DNA of 64,000 nt. Origin: Mucor racemosus. Taxonomy: Eukaryota > Mucoromycota > Mucoromycetes > Mucorales > Mucoraceae. Position numbers and translations under genes: made by a program. Location of the stretch: contig JAPEHQ010000014.1 of assembly GCA_027405735.1 (NCBI GenBank), forward strand, positions 992,001-1,056,000, written 5' to 3'. Below, in pieces: positions 24,211 to 35,737 of the stretch. The notes beneath the pieces were generated by a model, which did no database searches, was not told the DNA's origin, and saw only the letters and a list, made by a program, of their open reading frames with translations. How positions within the stretch are numbered: the stretch's first letter is position 1; the number at the start of each line of letters is the position of its first letter.

Positions 24211-24382
24211 GAGGGAGAGAAGCAAGGATTGAGAATTGTCCCAACGCCCGACTAGAAGCAAGGATTGAGAAACTGTCCCAACACCCGACTTGTCTATGCA
24301 TCTATTTACCTGAACGATTGGAAAACATTAAGCAGACAAAGAGGGAGGGTAGCAAGGATTGGCAAGTATTCCAACACCCGAC
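24211..24382 (+). repeat. short tandem repeat with AGCAAGGATTG and CCCAACRCCCGAC
   Basis: Three copies, at about 24211-24252, 24255-24290 and 24341-24382. Each reads (GAGGGAG..)AGCAAGGATTG...(T)CCCAACRCCCGAC. The third is separated by a 50-bp insert. GC content is higher than the surroundings. Function is unknown. The copies could be binding sites or remains of a subterminal transposon region. Confidence 0.6.
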
Positions 24383-27329
24383 AGCCTATGCATTTGCCCA
24401 TCTTAAAAATTCCTGGAAAGAAACAAAGAGTTTCTACTGATATTGGATGGATTGGCCCTTATAAATAGTTTTTATTGTTGGAGGTCAAGGTTGAGTGACG
24501 TAAAAGACGTGGCTTTTTTGGTTATTGCCGTCGTCTGACGAAAATTAACCCTAAGCTTCGGTTTGTTTAAAGATAAGACATCTAATGCTTCATGCATTGT
24601 CAATGCTAATTACAGCTCCTAAATACACTTACTGCTTAAATTTATATGCAAGCCAAATCTAAGATTATAGATGTTACGATGTTACTTATCACACATAAAA
24701 TTTAAACAAATTAACCTTCTTTGAACTTCCTATTTTAATTTACGATTATCAGCTATAAAAAAATTTGTTTTTAAGTATAGCGACGATCATAACTATGGTT
24801 ATTAGGCAAGACATTAGATTATCCTTTTTTTTTTATTTCTCTATCATTTGAAATTTTATCACTTTTCTGAAACATTTCCTGGGTTTGTAGCCAGTTGTAG
24901 CTTTTCATTGAGTAGATATAAATATCATTGCCTTCGATTTGATCTGGTAATCACCAAGAAATACGTCCAAAAATACAGTAGTAAATAACGATATTTGATC
25001 TTAGAATACGGTTAAATGAAAATATCAGTCTCTAATATAGACTGCTACCTATATTAAAAATTAGTCCCTTATGTTAGAATGCGTATTCAGATACAAGAAA
25101 AGAATACCAGCTTAATAGTCTGATATGCCTTATCAAACGATGAATATATCCTTGGAATATGAAAACAAAAAGAGAGAAACAACATAATACATAGAAAAGG
25201 ATTTTCAAAATTTTACATTATTTAGTACAATTAAAACCCTGCTAAATTGCACATTTCAGCCAATGTAAAAGCAGCATTACAGCGCATCAACCCATGAACT
25301 AAACAAAATAGGCAATGCAATGAAATGACACCTTTTATAGACCAAAGTCGCCATTGTCATTTCGGAAAAATAACTGATCTTGATTCGTACCTGAATCTCG
25401 CTCCATAAGGACTGAGTTTCAATCACATTTCAATAAGCATAACGAGAAAACTCTATATTGCTGGTGCCTATAAAAGGAAGTGTTCCTGATCAAAATACAA
25501 CCTTCTACAGCACGAAACCTATGATATAAAGCTGTACTTATTTTGCATTATTAATATATTCCAAAACTCCTGCTCATAAAATCGCAGTTGCAGTAATTAT
25601 AGAAAAGGAATCACATCTCATAAAAATAAGCTCAGTTGCATTTTAAATTATAACTGGAATGTTGAAAGATCAACATCCATCTAATGATATTCATTCATTT
25701 CAAACAAAGTGAAGAAGTGAACTAAGCTAGATTCCCTTCATAAAATACTACCTAAATTAAATGTCATCTCATTTGAAACCATACTATCAAAGATAAGACT
25801 ATATAGTAAATAGACAATTGCATAAAGATAGCAAGGGTATAATACTCAAATAAGAGATGCTAAAATACTAAAGTAATATGGGATATCCCAAATAAAAGAT
25901 ACAAAAAGTACATGCTTATCAAGTAGAACAAGTAAGGGCTGTTCTGAAAGCATGATCGACAAATTATATTTAGAACACCGTTCTTGATCCACCAAATCAA
26001 TAACCAAACAACCCAACATTTATACTCAAAATTAATGGAATCGTTGACAATTGCAATGCAATTGCAAGATAGTAAATAATCACCAAATAATATAAATAGA
26101 GACGTAGAATAACCATTTTATTGCACATTATCCATATTTTAATAAAGGATTTTAACAGTATTCTTTATTGCTTTTTACACCCATATTTTACTGCACAAAG
26201 TATCAATATCTCAACCAAGTATCTTATAAAAGAATGTCAACAAAAGACATTATAATTGAACACCTGTAAAATAGGCATCAACACACAAACATCCACTATT
26301 TTACAATTCTTATAAATATAGCATACTTTATGAAAAATATCATTCTTTTTTCTTCAGATTTCTTTTAATCACAATAAAACCGTGGAAAGACTATAATTGT
26401 ATTTATCAACGCTTTTATTTTTTATTTTATTTTTCATTTTTATAAAATTACTTCAATTTTATTGCAGGCAATATCTGCTATCATAGAAACATACATTTTT
26501 CTACTAGAAAAACCGTCTGTCATACCATACATCCATTAAAAAATTGCAAAAGCTAGCCCGTAGAGCGACGCCATAATTGAGCATAACATGATCGAACGGC
26601 TAAGTCTCTTATATTATGGTATATCTAAGTTTTAAATAAAAAAGCGTTTCTTTTTTTTAACTTTTCTTATATTTAACCACGTACGGTCTGAAAATTCAGT
26701 TTTTGTAGCGAACATTTTCGGGACTCATTTTATCCTTACCAACACTCATGATTTTGATCAAAAAATAGAAAAATCAAATTTTGATACCAAAAGCAACGTT
26801 TAAATATACTACATTGTGAGAGAAAATTGTAGCCATGACTAATACACATTTTATAAAAGCTTAATATTAAATGTTAAGTAATGAAACTTTGTACTTTTGC
26901 CCCAAAAACGGTTTTTTGATTAAAGGATTTTCATGTAATATTTTCAATAAAAATGTTTGATATTTTTTATTGAGCAAATAGAGCGCTAAATTCTGCATAT
27001 GTGTATATTTTTTGTTTTTATAATTGGTAGTATAATTAACTCTAGATTTGCAAAATCAGAAAAAAAAAATTAAAAAATGCTAAAATTGAAGATCTGGACA
27101 AGAATGACTTTTGATGTTAATATTCCGTTTATAAGCCTTGTAAGTCTTAAAAATAAGAGATTTTATAATACTTGAGAACTTTTTCAAGAATTTACGATGC
27201 TGTACCCACTTGATCCGAGCTTATTACTGTAAATCTTTGTACATGTTAATATTGTGTGGTAGTCTATCTAATGATAATATAATCTTACTTTATAATCATT
27301 GCGCTAGAGGTAATTTACATTAAGTTTTA
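24383..27329. other. 2.9-kb gene desert
   Basis: Very AT-rich with no ORF above about 60 codons. It resembles degraded repeats (for example about 26350-26480 with 20890-21040). Nothing is supportable as a gene, RNA or regulatory site. Confidence 0.4.
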
Positions 27330-28080
27330 ATCTTACCTCTCCAATATCATAAACACAAACATAAACGTGGCCGCCACTGGAACCTATTACCGCCTTTTTA
27401 CTCTCTTTATCCCAAACCTATTTATTCAATGCTTTACCAGAATCAACTTAAGTAGTACTTACAAATGGTTTCTCGGTATTTGCATTCAAATTCCATAAAT
27501 TAAATTAACTGGTTTCATTTACAGTAGTATCAAACGTATCATCAGCACGCCTTATGATAAATGTCAATCTAAACTTAGAAATATTCCACTATCATTGTTA
27601 TACAGCTGTAAACTATAAAAAGTTTGATTTTTAATAATACAGCAATTGAATAAAAAACAAGATGATACTAATAATAGCATATGATGAGTATTTAACATCT
27701 ACGTAAATTTGATGAAGTATGCTTTCAAACCCTTTTAAAAATCCTGAAGCAAACACAACGTCTTGGTCCTGTAATGTCTATCCATCAAAATGTTGCGGTT
27801 CCCACTACACAATGAATGCACCTTTTATCTATCTTGACCTCGATTTGCATTCTTGGGTATCAGCTTTTACCAGTTGTATTTTCTCTAATTCATTAATATC
27901 TAAACGATATACGTATTACTCTTATCCAAATCTAGCAATTTTCTAGTACAGCTATAATCTTATCTACTCAGGAGTGGCCTGTTCTAAAAAGCTGCTCTAT
28001 ATTGCATATACTCGATTGATTCCAATGAATGATTACAAATCTGTAAAATTACATTCGAGAATAGCTGCTTTCAAGAGAAT
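27330..28080 (-). pseudogene. decayed WD40 gene (Bub3/Rae1-like), 3' part
   Basis: On the minus strand several broken frames read like WD40 blades. Near 28070-28020 is KAAILECNFTDL, similar to the HKAAVLDCCF segment of Bub3. Lower down are NLWNLNANTEKPF, a GTAAGT...TAG intron-like gap, and VWDKESKKAVIGSSGG followed by HVYVCVYDIGE, which ends in a GTAAGA donor near 27336. In-frame stops and frame changes lie between these pieces. Bub3/Rae1 proteins act in the spindle checkpoint and mRNA export. This copy cannot encode a full protein. The family assignment rests on spaced matches from memory and is moderate. Confidence 0.45.
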
Positions 28081-28175
28081 GTGGATAAAAAAGCGGTACT
28101 AAGTTACATACTTTTACCGATAAATAAACTATCCATCGGATCAATTGGCTTTAGGTTTGCCGAAGGGGGTATTGA
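28081..28175 (+). repeat. left terminal inverted repeat of the MULE
   Basis: Inverted match to 29776-29889. The strongest shared core is CTATCCATCGG followed by GCTTTAGGTTTGCCGA in the partner and GGCTTTAGGTTTGCCGA here. Confidence 0.7.
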
Positions 28176-28284
28176 GGAAAGGAGGCCATTATTATGTGAT
28201 ATTACGCATAACCTGCATGATTTTTTTAATTCTTTTAATTTTTTAATTTTGTTGTACGGAATTTGTATCATTTCAGATTAGTTT

Positions 28285-29671
28285 TCATGACAGATAGGCA
28301 AGAAAAGATTGCATTACAAATATGAGACTATAGCCACCAATCAAGCAATGTTTTACATTGGGGAATCCGGATGATATGACACTGGCCGTTTTTAAAAAGA
28401 CTTTCTCATCAGGGGTTCTCAATTGAGATACAAAGTTTTTGAACTTTTCTAATTTGTCGAATGGTACCAGTCGATGATTGCGGGATACACGAATACAAAA
28501 TTGCATCCAATGCATATAACATCCTTTAATGTACGATAGTGCTTTCTTCAATAGCATATTCAACTCAGCCTCGTAAGGTGTAATAAATTCGGCATGTTGG
28601 GATGCAGAAAAATCCATGATGGTCCCAAGGAAATTACTCGACTTAGTTATACCAAATTTCTTGAACAAAGCTACGAATTATGTAGCAAAATCTTTCAATG
28701 TTGTGTTTCTCAGGATAGCTTGGTAAAATACCACGCTTCGTTTAAATTTTGGTGCATGTATCACCGCAGAGCATAAGTGATATCCTTTAGGTGCCGTTTT
28801 ATATGTAACATCTGTTACAATTGGGAAAATATCGAAAGGCAATCTGAACGCTTCTATGTCTGAAGAATAAAATGAGATAAAAAATGCTGATGACAACATG
28901 TGAGCAGATAGAAAGTAATTTGTGTACGTCTCTTCAAGTTCATAGAACTCTTTGACTACATTATTTGAGACACTATCAAGACATTGTCGGATCCGAGATA
29001 CTTTCAGCTCGTACTTGGTTCTGTCCTTATTACTCAGTATGGCATTGATGCTTGCTGTATTATCAATTACTCTACCATTAGATATAATGCTAGTAGTTTC
29101 AGCACTTGGAGTAACATACAGATCGTTATCAAGCTTCATATTTTCATTGCGCTTTAAATGGGTAGGAAGATATCTTCCATCGAATGTATCGCTTTTCTAG
29201 GACTATCAGCATTATAAGTTAATATGATAGTACTCCCACTCTCTCAAAGAACATGGAAATAACGCTTGACCACAACTTCACATTCCTTTTATTGCAAAGG
29301 TTTGTTGCATAAGCTATACAGGATATTCTTAATCATATTCCCTTTTTATCCATTTATGGTCGGACAGCACGACCTTTGCGAGAACATTCGTCTTCTTCCA
29401 TCGAGTTTTCAACAGGACAAACGAGTACACCTGCACGCCGTTTTGTAATGCGATAATCATCCGAATGCTCATAGTCACCAAGAGTAAAACCACATTTATT
29501 GTTTTTTATTCTTTTTCTAATTGGATGATAGTTATTAATGGTTTTCATTGCCCATCCAATATCCAATTTGAAGTCGACAAATCTATGAAGTTTATTATTA
29601 TAGTTTGCAGCAGAAATTTCAATAACCGTTTCAGATGGAAATTGTTCTTCAAAAACTGTGATTTTTGGCAT
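28285..29671 (-). pseudogene. MULE transposase remnant
   Basis: Minus strand. The 5' segment 29671-29354 reads GFTLGDYEHSDDYRITKRRA then GVLVCP, like the zinc-finger/WRKY-GCM-type N-terminus of fungal MULEs, followed by several stops. Segment 29139-28678 contains IVTDVTYKTAPKGYHLCSA and VVFYQAILRNTTLKDF. Segment 28668-28285 contains MDFSASQHAEF and LSYIKGCYMHWMQF...RNH. The last two share one frame and are split only by a single TAA at 28678-28680. The Asp of VTDVTYKT and the Asp of IMDFSASQ occupy the places of the first two acidic DDE residues in the family. CxxHWxQ is a hallmark of MULE transposases. The protein is truncated and cannot be functional. Confidence 0.7.
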
Positions 29672-29775
29672 TTATTTACTTATAATATATGTAATGTTTT
29701 ATGTATGTGAGAGGCTATAAGGGCAAATAAGGTTCAATAAGCTTTCAATCTTCATTTGGCAACTATAATCAGGGG

Positions 29776-29889
29776 TGGCTAAGTAGTATCCTCCCTCCCT
29801 CGGCAAACCTAAAGCTGATCTGTCCGATGGATAGTCTATTTATCCATGAAAGTAACCCCTAACATTAGTATCCCTTTTTTTATCCCCAC
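29776..29889 (-). repeat. right terminal inverted repeat of the MULE
   Basis: Inverted counterpart of 28081-28175, with the same order of conserved blocks and a few indels. Confidence 0.7.
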
Positions 29890-30043
29890 TCATAAATTTT
29901 GCAGCACAGCTATAATTCAGTATGCGAATAGTGAAATTAATGTAGTTTGCTATCAATTTTTGTGGTGCCAGCTCTTTGATAATGTAAATAAAACGGAAAA
30001 TTGCCTTTTGAGTATTTTCATTTGGTGCGCTTTTTACAACCAT
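29890..30043 (-). pseudogene. decayed WD40 gene (Bub3/Rae1-like), 5' part
   Basis: Minus-strand text reads SAPNENTQKAIFRFI, then LIANYINFTIRILNYS and CAAKFMS up to the transposon edge. The order fits the first blade of Bub3-like proteins (FAPN..., LLV.SWD.TVRLY...). It would continue into KAAILEC on the other side of the MULE. This supports one gene split by the insertion. Confidence 0.4.
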
Positions 30044-31110
30044 AGATATAAATATAATAAAATATTTGAATCAATTCGAACGTACTTTCTTTTATTAATG
30101 TTTTCACAATTCTACTATATCCATTGATCCATTATTCAAAACGATCAAAGTGATATATACGTTGAATTCTAAAATGTTTGACATTTACTCAAAACCCTGT
30201 TTTTTTAATTAAAGAGTTTTTATAAACTATTTTAAGTGTAAAATAGTTAAACTGTTTATATATTTGTATAAATAATAAAATTTTACATATGCACACGTTT
30301 TTTTATTTTATAATCACTAAAAGTTTTGTCTCTAAAATATGCAAAAACCATCGACATTTTCTTCAGAATTGCTAAATTCATTTTTTCTGGAAAACCTGCG
30401 ATTTTCAATTTAAGCGCCAATTTTTGTCATGTTTAGCGAAAAAAAGCTTGAAATTAAGACTTTTTCAACTACATGTTTGAAAAACATTGTAATAAACTAT
30501 TGTATCAATGACTTATTTTAGTTTCAAGATATGGAAATAATAAAAACAAGGGCTGGCACAAGTTTAGCTTGATAAAAAGCAGACCTTCTCTGTTGTTTTG
30601 AATATTAAGGATCAATATAAATATGGTGATTTGAAAACTATTTATAATGCCAATGTTTCATCAGTAACTGAGCAATATATCACCAACAAAAAGAAATGTA
30701 GAACGACGAAAGAGGAACCTGAGTAAATTATATATAGCTTTTTATTTATTAAAAATCTACCCTAGATATTAGTAAAGAAACAAAGTGTTATATTGCTTAA
30801 TCTGATATCCTGGGGAACAACCCGCAAAAACTATTCATGATATATTTTCAAATTTCCTTTTAGCTTATTCAAAGCAGTAAAATGATAAAAAATGTAATCG
30901 ACTCTAAAATATCGATATCTCTTTAATATATTCGGCAGCATTGCTCCGTCAAAAACTTGAGTATATAAAAGAGCTACTCAAAATCCTTTGCAGATGGCAA
31001 TTCTGTTTATTTGTCCTTGGTCTATTGTATAACTTTTTTTCATATATTATAAAGCCTTGAACATCTTCTCGCTTTCTTCTACTTTGTTATGTTTTAAATT
31101 AAGATAAAGT
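30044..31110. other. intergenic, no gene seen
   Basis: AT-rich repeat-like text. A TATATAAAAG box at about 30960-30970 lies ahead of the gene fragment at 31114. Confidence 0.3.
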
Positions 31111-31113
31111 AAA

Positions 31114-31350
31114 ATGTATTACTTGGATATATTGACCAAATCAGTACCAATTCATAATGCTATTGAATCGATTCAGCAAATACCCATCACTCATCGCTGG
31201 ACGGATGTCTATAAACGCTTCACGAGAAATGAACTTGTATTTTTAGTGCTACTGCATTTTTAACGGTATATAACATTGCTTCTTATATTAAAGCTGAAGG
31301 TCAAAGATTAAATTTACTTCCTACTGTGCCATTTAGTATCCATTTATGAG
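31114..31350 (+). pseudogene. N-terminal gene fragment, possibly cytochrome P450
   Basis: An ATG at 31114 opens MYYLDILTKSVPIHNAIESI, then QQIPITHRW, and stops at TAA near 31263. Read past the stop, the text TVYNIASYIKAEGQRLNLL followed by PTVPFSIHL continues in the same style. The layout (short amphipathic start, hydrophobic anchor, then a proline-rich hinge LLPTVPFS) resembles the N-terminus of mucoralean P450s. No later P450 motif (heme Cys, ExxR) is found downstream. A TATATAAAAG box is about 145 bp upstream. I regard it as a truncated, dead 5' fragment. The family call is weak. Confidence 0.25.
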
Positions 31351-32552
31351 TCTGTAGTTTATTCAAGTAAAAGACTCTTTATGGTATAAATAAGAACCAT
31401 TTTTAGATATTTTAGTATACGCAAAAGCCTGGTTACTTTTTTTTTTAAAAAAATATAAATGATCAAGTAAGCATTTATCATATATATCTGATAATGGAAA
31501 TCTAATTAATGGACAGAAATCAAGCTTCTTCGCATTACTTGGTCGTGAAATCTTGATGAAAACATTTTAAATGAGGTATCATGAAGTAAAAACCGAGTTG
31601 AAATGTATAGTGTTCTAATAAAAGTTCACGAAAGATGCTCTAGAAAACATCTAGGTATTGAATAATACGATTTATTATGCAGATTTTGAATGAGTAGAAA
31701 TGGACGCAACTTATCAAAATACAGCATTTAAAATACTCCTAAGGCCAATTTTGCTATATTTATAGCAAAATTCCTCTCAGCTACCCACAATAAGTAAATA
31801 AGCATAGAGCATGAAATCATTAATGCCGTTTACTTTTGACGTAATTTATAGGTTACTCCAATGCATTATTTTCGAGTGCAGAGTTTGGTTTTTTTTGCAG
31901 ATTGATGCATATATACCTAAATTTGAAAAATAAATATTTAAATACGGTTTCACTGCATTTCTAAGTTTAAAAAAAGTGATGATTTATGATTGCTACCACC
32001 ATTTGTTTCAATGAGCAACCGGAAGGTAAAAACAAGAAAGCATACTTGATGTGATACAGTTAGGTATAGTTTTTATTTTCATGCTCTATAATTGATAGTG
32101 TTTTCATCAGAAATTCAAAGATGAAACAAATCTTGTGCAAGCCCTCGATCCAATGAAAAAGTAGTACTAATATCTGTATACTAAAACAAATTAAAGAGGT
32201 ATACTTTTCCCTCTCCTTGTTTGGAATATTAGTATAAACATTGCGTATAGTTACAAGAAATCGTTATTTGATGCCACCCATAAACACATAAACAAAAATA
32301 CAAAAAGCCACAAAACGTCAATTTGCAACAATATTTCACAAACCTTCTTTATATTGTAATAAACCTATTAACAAAGAGTTACACGAAGAGGAGATTTCTC
32401 ATTAGCTTCTATCTTTTTCTTTTCTTCAAGAAGAGAGCCTCTCCTCCCCCCCCCTTTTTTTCACTATTTACCAACTCTCCTTTTTTATATTTTTGGTTTT
32501 TATCCCAACAATAAAGTTTACATAGTTTTTCTTTTTCGCTTTTCTTTCAATC
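31351..32552. other. intergenic and BEM1 upstream region
   Basis: No supported gene. The last 130 bp are pyrimidine-rich (CTCCTCCCCCCCC and T runs at about 32440-32460) and form the probable 5' leader of the BEM1-like gene. Confidence 0.35.
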
Positions 32553-34356
32553 ATGTTTTTACATAAAGAAAAAGTTAAACCACCCCGTAGTTTACGATCT
32601 GCTCGACTTTCAGTAGTAAAAAATCAAATATCAACACCAGTCATCCAAACATCAACGAATGCACCTAAAAAAGTAATCAAAGCTTTGTATGATTATAATG
32701 CACAAAGTCCAAACGAATTGTCGTTTGCTAGAGGTGATTTCTTTCTAGTGGCGGGTCGTGAGGGAGATACAAGCTTTTATGAAGCATTTAATCCAATTAC
32801 TAATTCACGTGGTATTGTACCTGTACCCTATTTTCAAGTATTGGAGAAACATGAACGGGTAATGGTAGACTCAGTTCAAAAGAAAGACCAATATACTGAA
32901 GGTACTATAAACTAACACAATGCATGTAATATATTTGTCTCATTTATTATATTATAGCTCAACAAGCAAAACCTCAACCATTATATGGTATAGTTTTATA
33001 TGATTTCCAAGCAGAAAGATCAGATGAGTTGGATGCAAAAGCAGGGGAACCCATTATAATTATTGCTCAATCTAATGCAGAATGGTTTGTAGCAAAACCT
33101 ATTGGTCGCTTGGGTGGACCAGGATTGATCCCTGTCTCCTTTGTCGACATTCGAGATGCTTCAACAGGGCGCACAGTAAAAAATGATTTAATACAGGCTC
33201 CCTCATCTTCTGTTTTCCCAAATGTTGAAGACTGGAAAAAGAAAACACAAGGTTACGAAGCTTCTAGTATATCTATTGGTAGAATGGAAAGACAAATGCA
33301 AGATATATCTATCGAAGAGGAGGAAATTGACCCAGTTGATGATTATTACGATATGAAAGACCATCATCAAAACCCTGATACTTTACTGGATAATTATGGC
33401 ATGACACATTTAGTCAGTACATCATCTACTTCCATTTTGGATTCTCCTGCTCCGGCATCATCAACATCGTCTAGAAGAGCCGCTCAGGAAGAAGGCGCTA
33501 TTGTCGTTTCTGCATATATTGATTCACATATATTGGAAGGTGATCAATATTGGTTCATTGTATTTGCAAAGTTAGCCAATGGTAAACATAGAGTATTATA
33601 CAGACTTTACGAAGGTGAGATACAGTGATCGAATTCTAAAAAAAAAAAAAAGAGGATATTGAAAATAGGTCTACTTAGATTTCTACGACTTTCAAATAAA
33701 CTTTTTGCAAGAATTCCCAGCAGAGGCAGGAAAACAAGAGAAAACAAGAATTTTACCCTATATGCCTGGACCATTGGATGCAGTAAATGATGATATTACA
33801 GGTAATAAAAGCTGCTGTTGAAATGAATAATTAATTCACGTGTTTCATATTATGAATTATTATAGCGGATCGAGCTAGGGATTTATCAAAATATTGCGAT
33901 GATTTATTGAGATTACCCAGATATTTATCTGAAAGTAATTGGGTACAAGATCAACTATTTGGTATTCATGAAGGGGATATTGAAACAGATATTGACCCGG
34001 GAGTCGGTAGACCTGTATCAACTACATATGATGTAACTCAGCCATCTGTTGCCATGGAAACAACATCAGAACCAGCACCAGCACCAGCACCAGCACCACT
34101 ACAACAACCACCAGCTGCCACAGCAAACAGTAATAATAAGAGTACTATCAAGGTTAAAATCATGTATAAAGATGAAATATTTGCAATCAAAGTACCAGTA
34201 CCAAGTTCAGTTGAATTTTTAAGAGGAAAAGTAGTTGACAGACTTGGATTTGATGTCAACCTCATGTATAAATCTGGAGATCATTTAACAGATTTAAATA
34301 CTGAGACATTTGAAGCAGCTGTCAAATTAGGTAAATTGACAGTTGTAGCTTCTTGA
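32553..34356 (+). CDS. BEM1: Bem1/Scd2-type polarity scaffold (SH3-SH3-PX-PB1)
   Basis: Four exons, 32553-32901, 32958-33614, 33679-33801 and 33866-34356, every junction phase 1, give 539 aa (yeast Bem1 is 551). Domains: SH3-1 at about 42-100 (ALYDYNAQSPNELSFARGD...GIVPVPYF); SH3-2 at about 124-184 (VLYDFQAERSDELDAKAGE...GLIPVSFV); PX at about 296-410 (VVSAYIDS...RLYEDFYDFQINFLQEFP...LRLPRYL); an Ala/Pro-rich linker; and C-terminal PB1 at about 469-539 (IKVKIMYKDEIFAIKVP). The complete domain order is diagnostic for Bem1. In yeasts it links Cdc42-GTP, the GEF Cdc24 (through PB1-PB1) and PAK kinases at growth sites. Here that would be the hyphal tip, by family knowledge. The RhoGDI gene starts 324 bp downstream on the same strand. 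Confidence 0.94.
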
Positions 34357-34535
34357 GCATCTGTTACTATTTAACCTTTTTTTTTTTTTTTACCGCTACT
34401 ACTACTTTTTACTATTATTACTACTATTTTACTTATTATTACTATTACTATTATTGCAAGCTATTTTTATTTCTTTGTGTACACATATTCATTAAAAAAA
34501 CACGTTTTATTTTGTCCTCTTTTTACTAAATTTAA

Positions 34536-34680
34536 CATCCGAAATGTACTCTTTCTCACTTTCTTCATTTGCTTGCTTCTTTAAGGTTCTTATTTATTTT
34601 ACAGCCAATTTATAATTTCTTCTTTTTTTCTTTTTCTTTTCTCTTTCTTTTTTCTTTATTTATAAATACAAAAATACAAA
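34536..34680 (+). promoter_or_regulatory. pyrimidine-rich leader of the RhoGDI gene
   Basis: Dense TTTCTTTTTCTTTTCTCTTTC text runs almost to the start codon, like the leaders of the acidic-repeat and BEM1 genes. It lies in the 324-bp gap after BEM1. Confidence 0.4.
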
Positions 34681-35737
34681 ATGAGTGAACACCACGAAGA
34701 AGATGATCTTGCACCTACCCAAACTACTGGTTACAAGCCAGGAGAGAAGAAATCTCTTCAAGAATACCAAACTTTGGATGCCCAAGATGAATCTTTGAAC
34801 AAATGGAAGGAATCTCTCGGTTTAAACAAGTCTACTGGTGCAAGTAAGTTTTTTAAAATGACTTTACTTGCGTCTTTTTTCATTTTTTAATGCTTTTTCA
34901 AAGGTGGCCCTCATGATGATCCTCGTAGAGTAAGTTTATTATTAGAAGGCGCGGGGAGAGGGAGGGGGTTTGTGTGTGTGTGTGAGTGTGAGTGTATGTG
35001 TGTGTGTGTGTGTGGGAGCTAAAGGGGACAACAGGAGAACGAACAGCATTTTCTTACACAGTTTTCTTTTCTTTTTCTTTCTTTAGGTTATCGTTGAATA
35101 TATCGCTCTTGAAGTTGAAGGTCGTCCTGATGTTTTGGTAGATTTATCTACTCCTCGTAAGTTTCTTATCAATGGCTTTTGCGTTTACATTTCATTATGA
35201 ATCTGACATTTAATTTTTATATTAACAGAGGCTCTTGAACAAGCCAAAAATGCACCCTTCACCATTAAGGAAGGTGTCGAGTATCGTATGAAGGTTAAAT
35301 TCAGGTAAATACGCTAAAATCTCGCGTGATATCTCTTTATTAAACGTCTTTGTAGAGTCCAACATGATGTTGTCTCTGGTTTGAAATATTTGCAAGTTGT
35401 TAAGAGAAAGGGTATCAGAGGTAAATTTTATTATCGATTCAGTATACGATCTAGGTTTTAAATCATTTTCCTTCTTTAGTTGATAAGACCGAAGAAATGA
35501 TCGGTAGTTATGGTCCTTCTGCTGAATCTTATGAGAAGAAGTTCCAATCTGAGGAAGCACCTTCTGGTATGTTCGCCAAGGGCCACTACGAAGCAAAGGT
35601 AATCCGACATTTATCTCGATCTCTTTTTTTTTTTTTTTTTTTTACTAATACTCCTTATTTAGAGTAAATTTGTTGATGATGATGGTGTTTCACACATGGA
35701 GTGGAACTGGTCTTTCGATATCAAGAAAGACTGGTAA
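34681..35737 (+). CDS. RDI1: Rho GDP-dissociation inhibitor (RhoGDI)
   Basis: Seven exons, 34681-34843, 34904-34929, 35087-35156, 35229-35304, 35356-35420, 35480-35598 and 35663-35737, all in phase, give 197 aa. This is the usual family size. The N-terminal regulatory arm has TTGYKPGEKKSLQEYQTLD and the acidic DAQDESLNKWKESLG helices. The beta-sandwich follows, with IKEGVEYRMKVKFRVQHDVV, GLKYLQVVKRKGI and MIGSYGPSAE. The hallmark end is WNWSFDIKKDW. Function: binds prenylated Rho/Cdc42 GTPases, removes them from membranes and keeps them inactive in the cytosol. Exon 2 has only 26 bases. The intron after it (34930-35086) is the longest and contains a (GT)n tract near 34970-35012. It lies directly after the Bem1-like gene. 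Confidence 0.96.
34970..35012 (+). repeat. GT microsatellite in RhoGDI intron 2
   Basis: An imperfect (GT)n run with GA interruptions inside the 157-nt intron. Confidence 0.8.

Larger units (their letters stand above)
28081..29889 (-). mobile_element. MULE-type DNA transposon, inactive, with long TIRs
   Basis: About 1.8 kb bounded by inverted repeats 28081-28175 and 29776-29889. These share GGATAAAAAA near the outer edge, ATAAATA(A/G)ACTATCCATCGG, and GCTTTAGGTTTGCCGA after orientation. A broken transposase gene fills the interior on the minus strand. I could not find a matching 8-10 bp target duplication, so the outer edges are approximate or the duplication has decayed. It appears to interrupt a Bub3/Rae1-like gene. 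Confidence 0.7.

Noticed and set aside
27719..27946. 75-codon plus ORF
   Set aside because: It is antisense to the WD40 remnant and has no features of its own.
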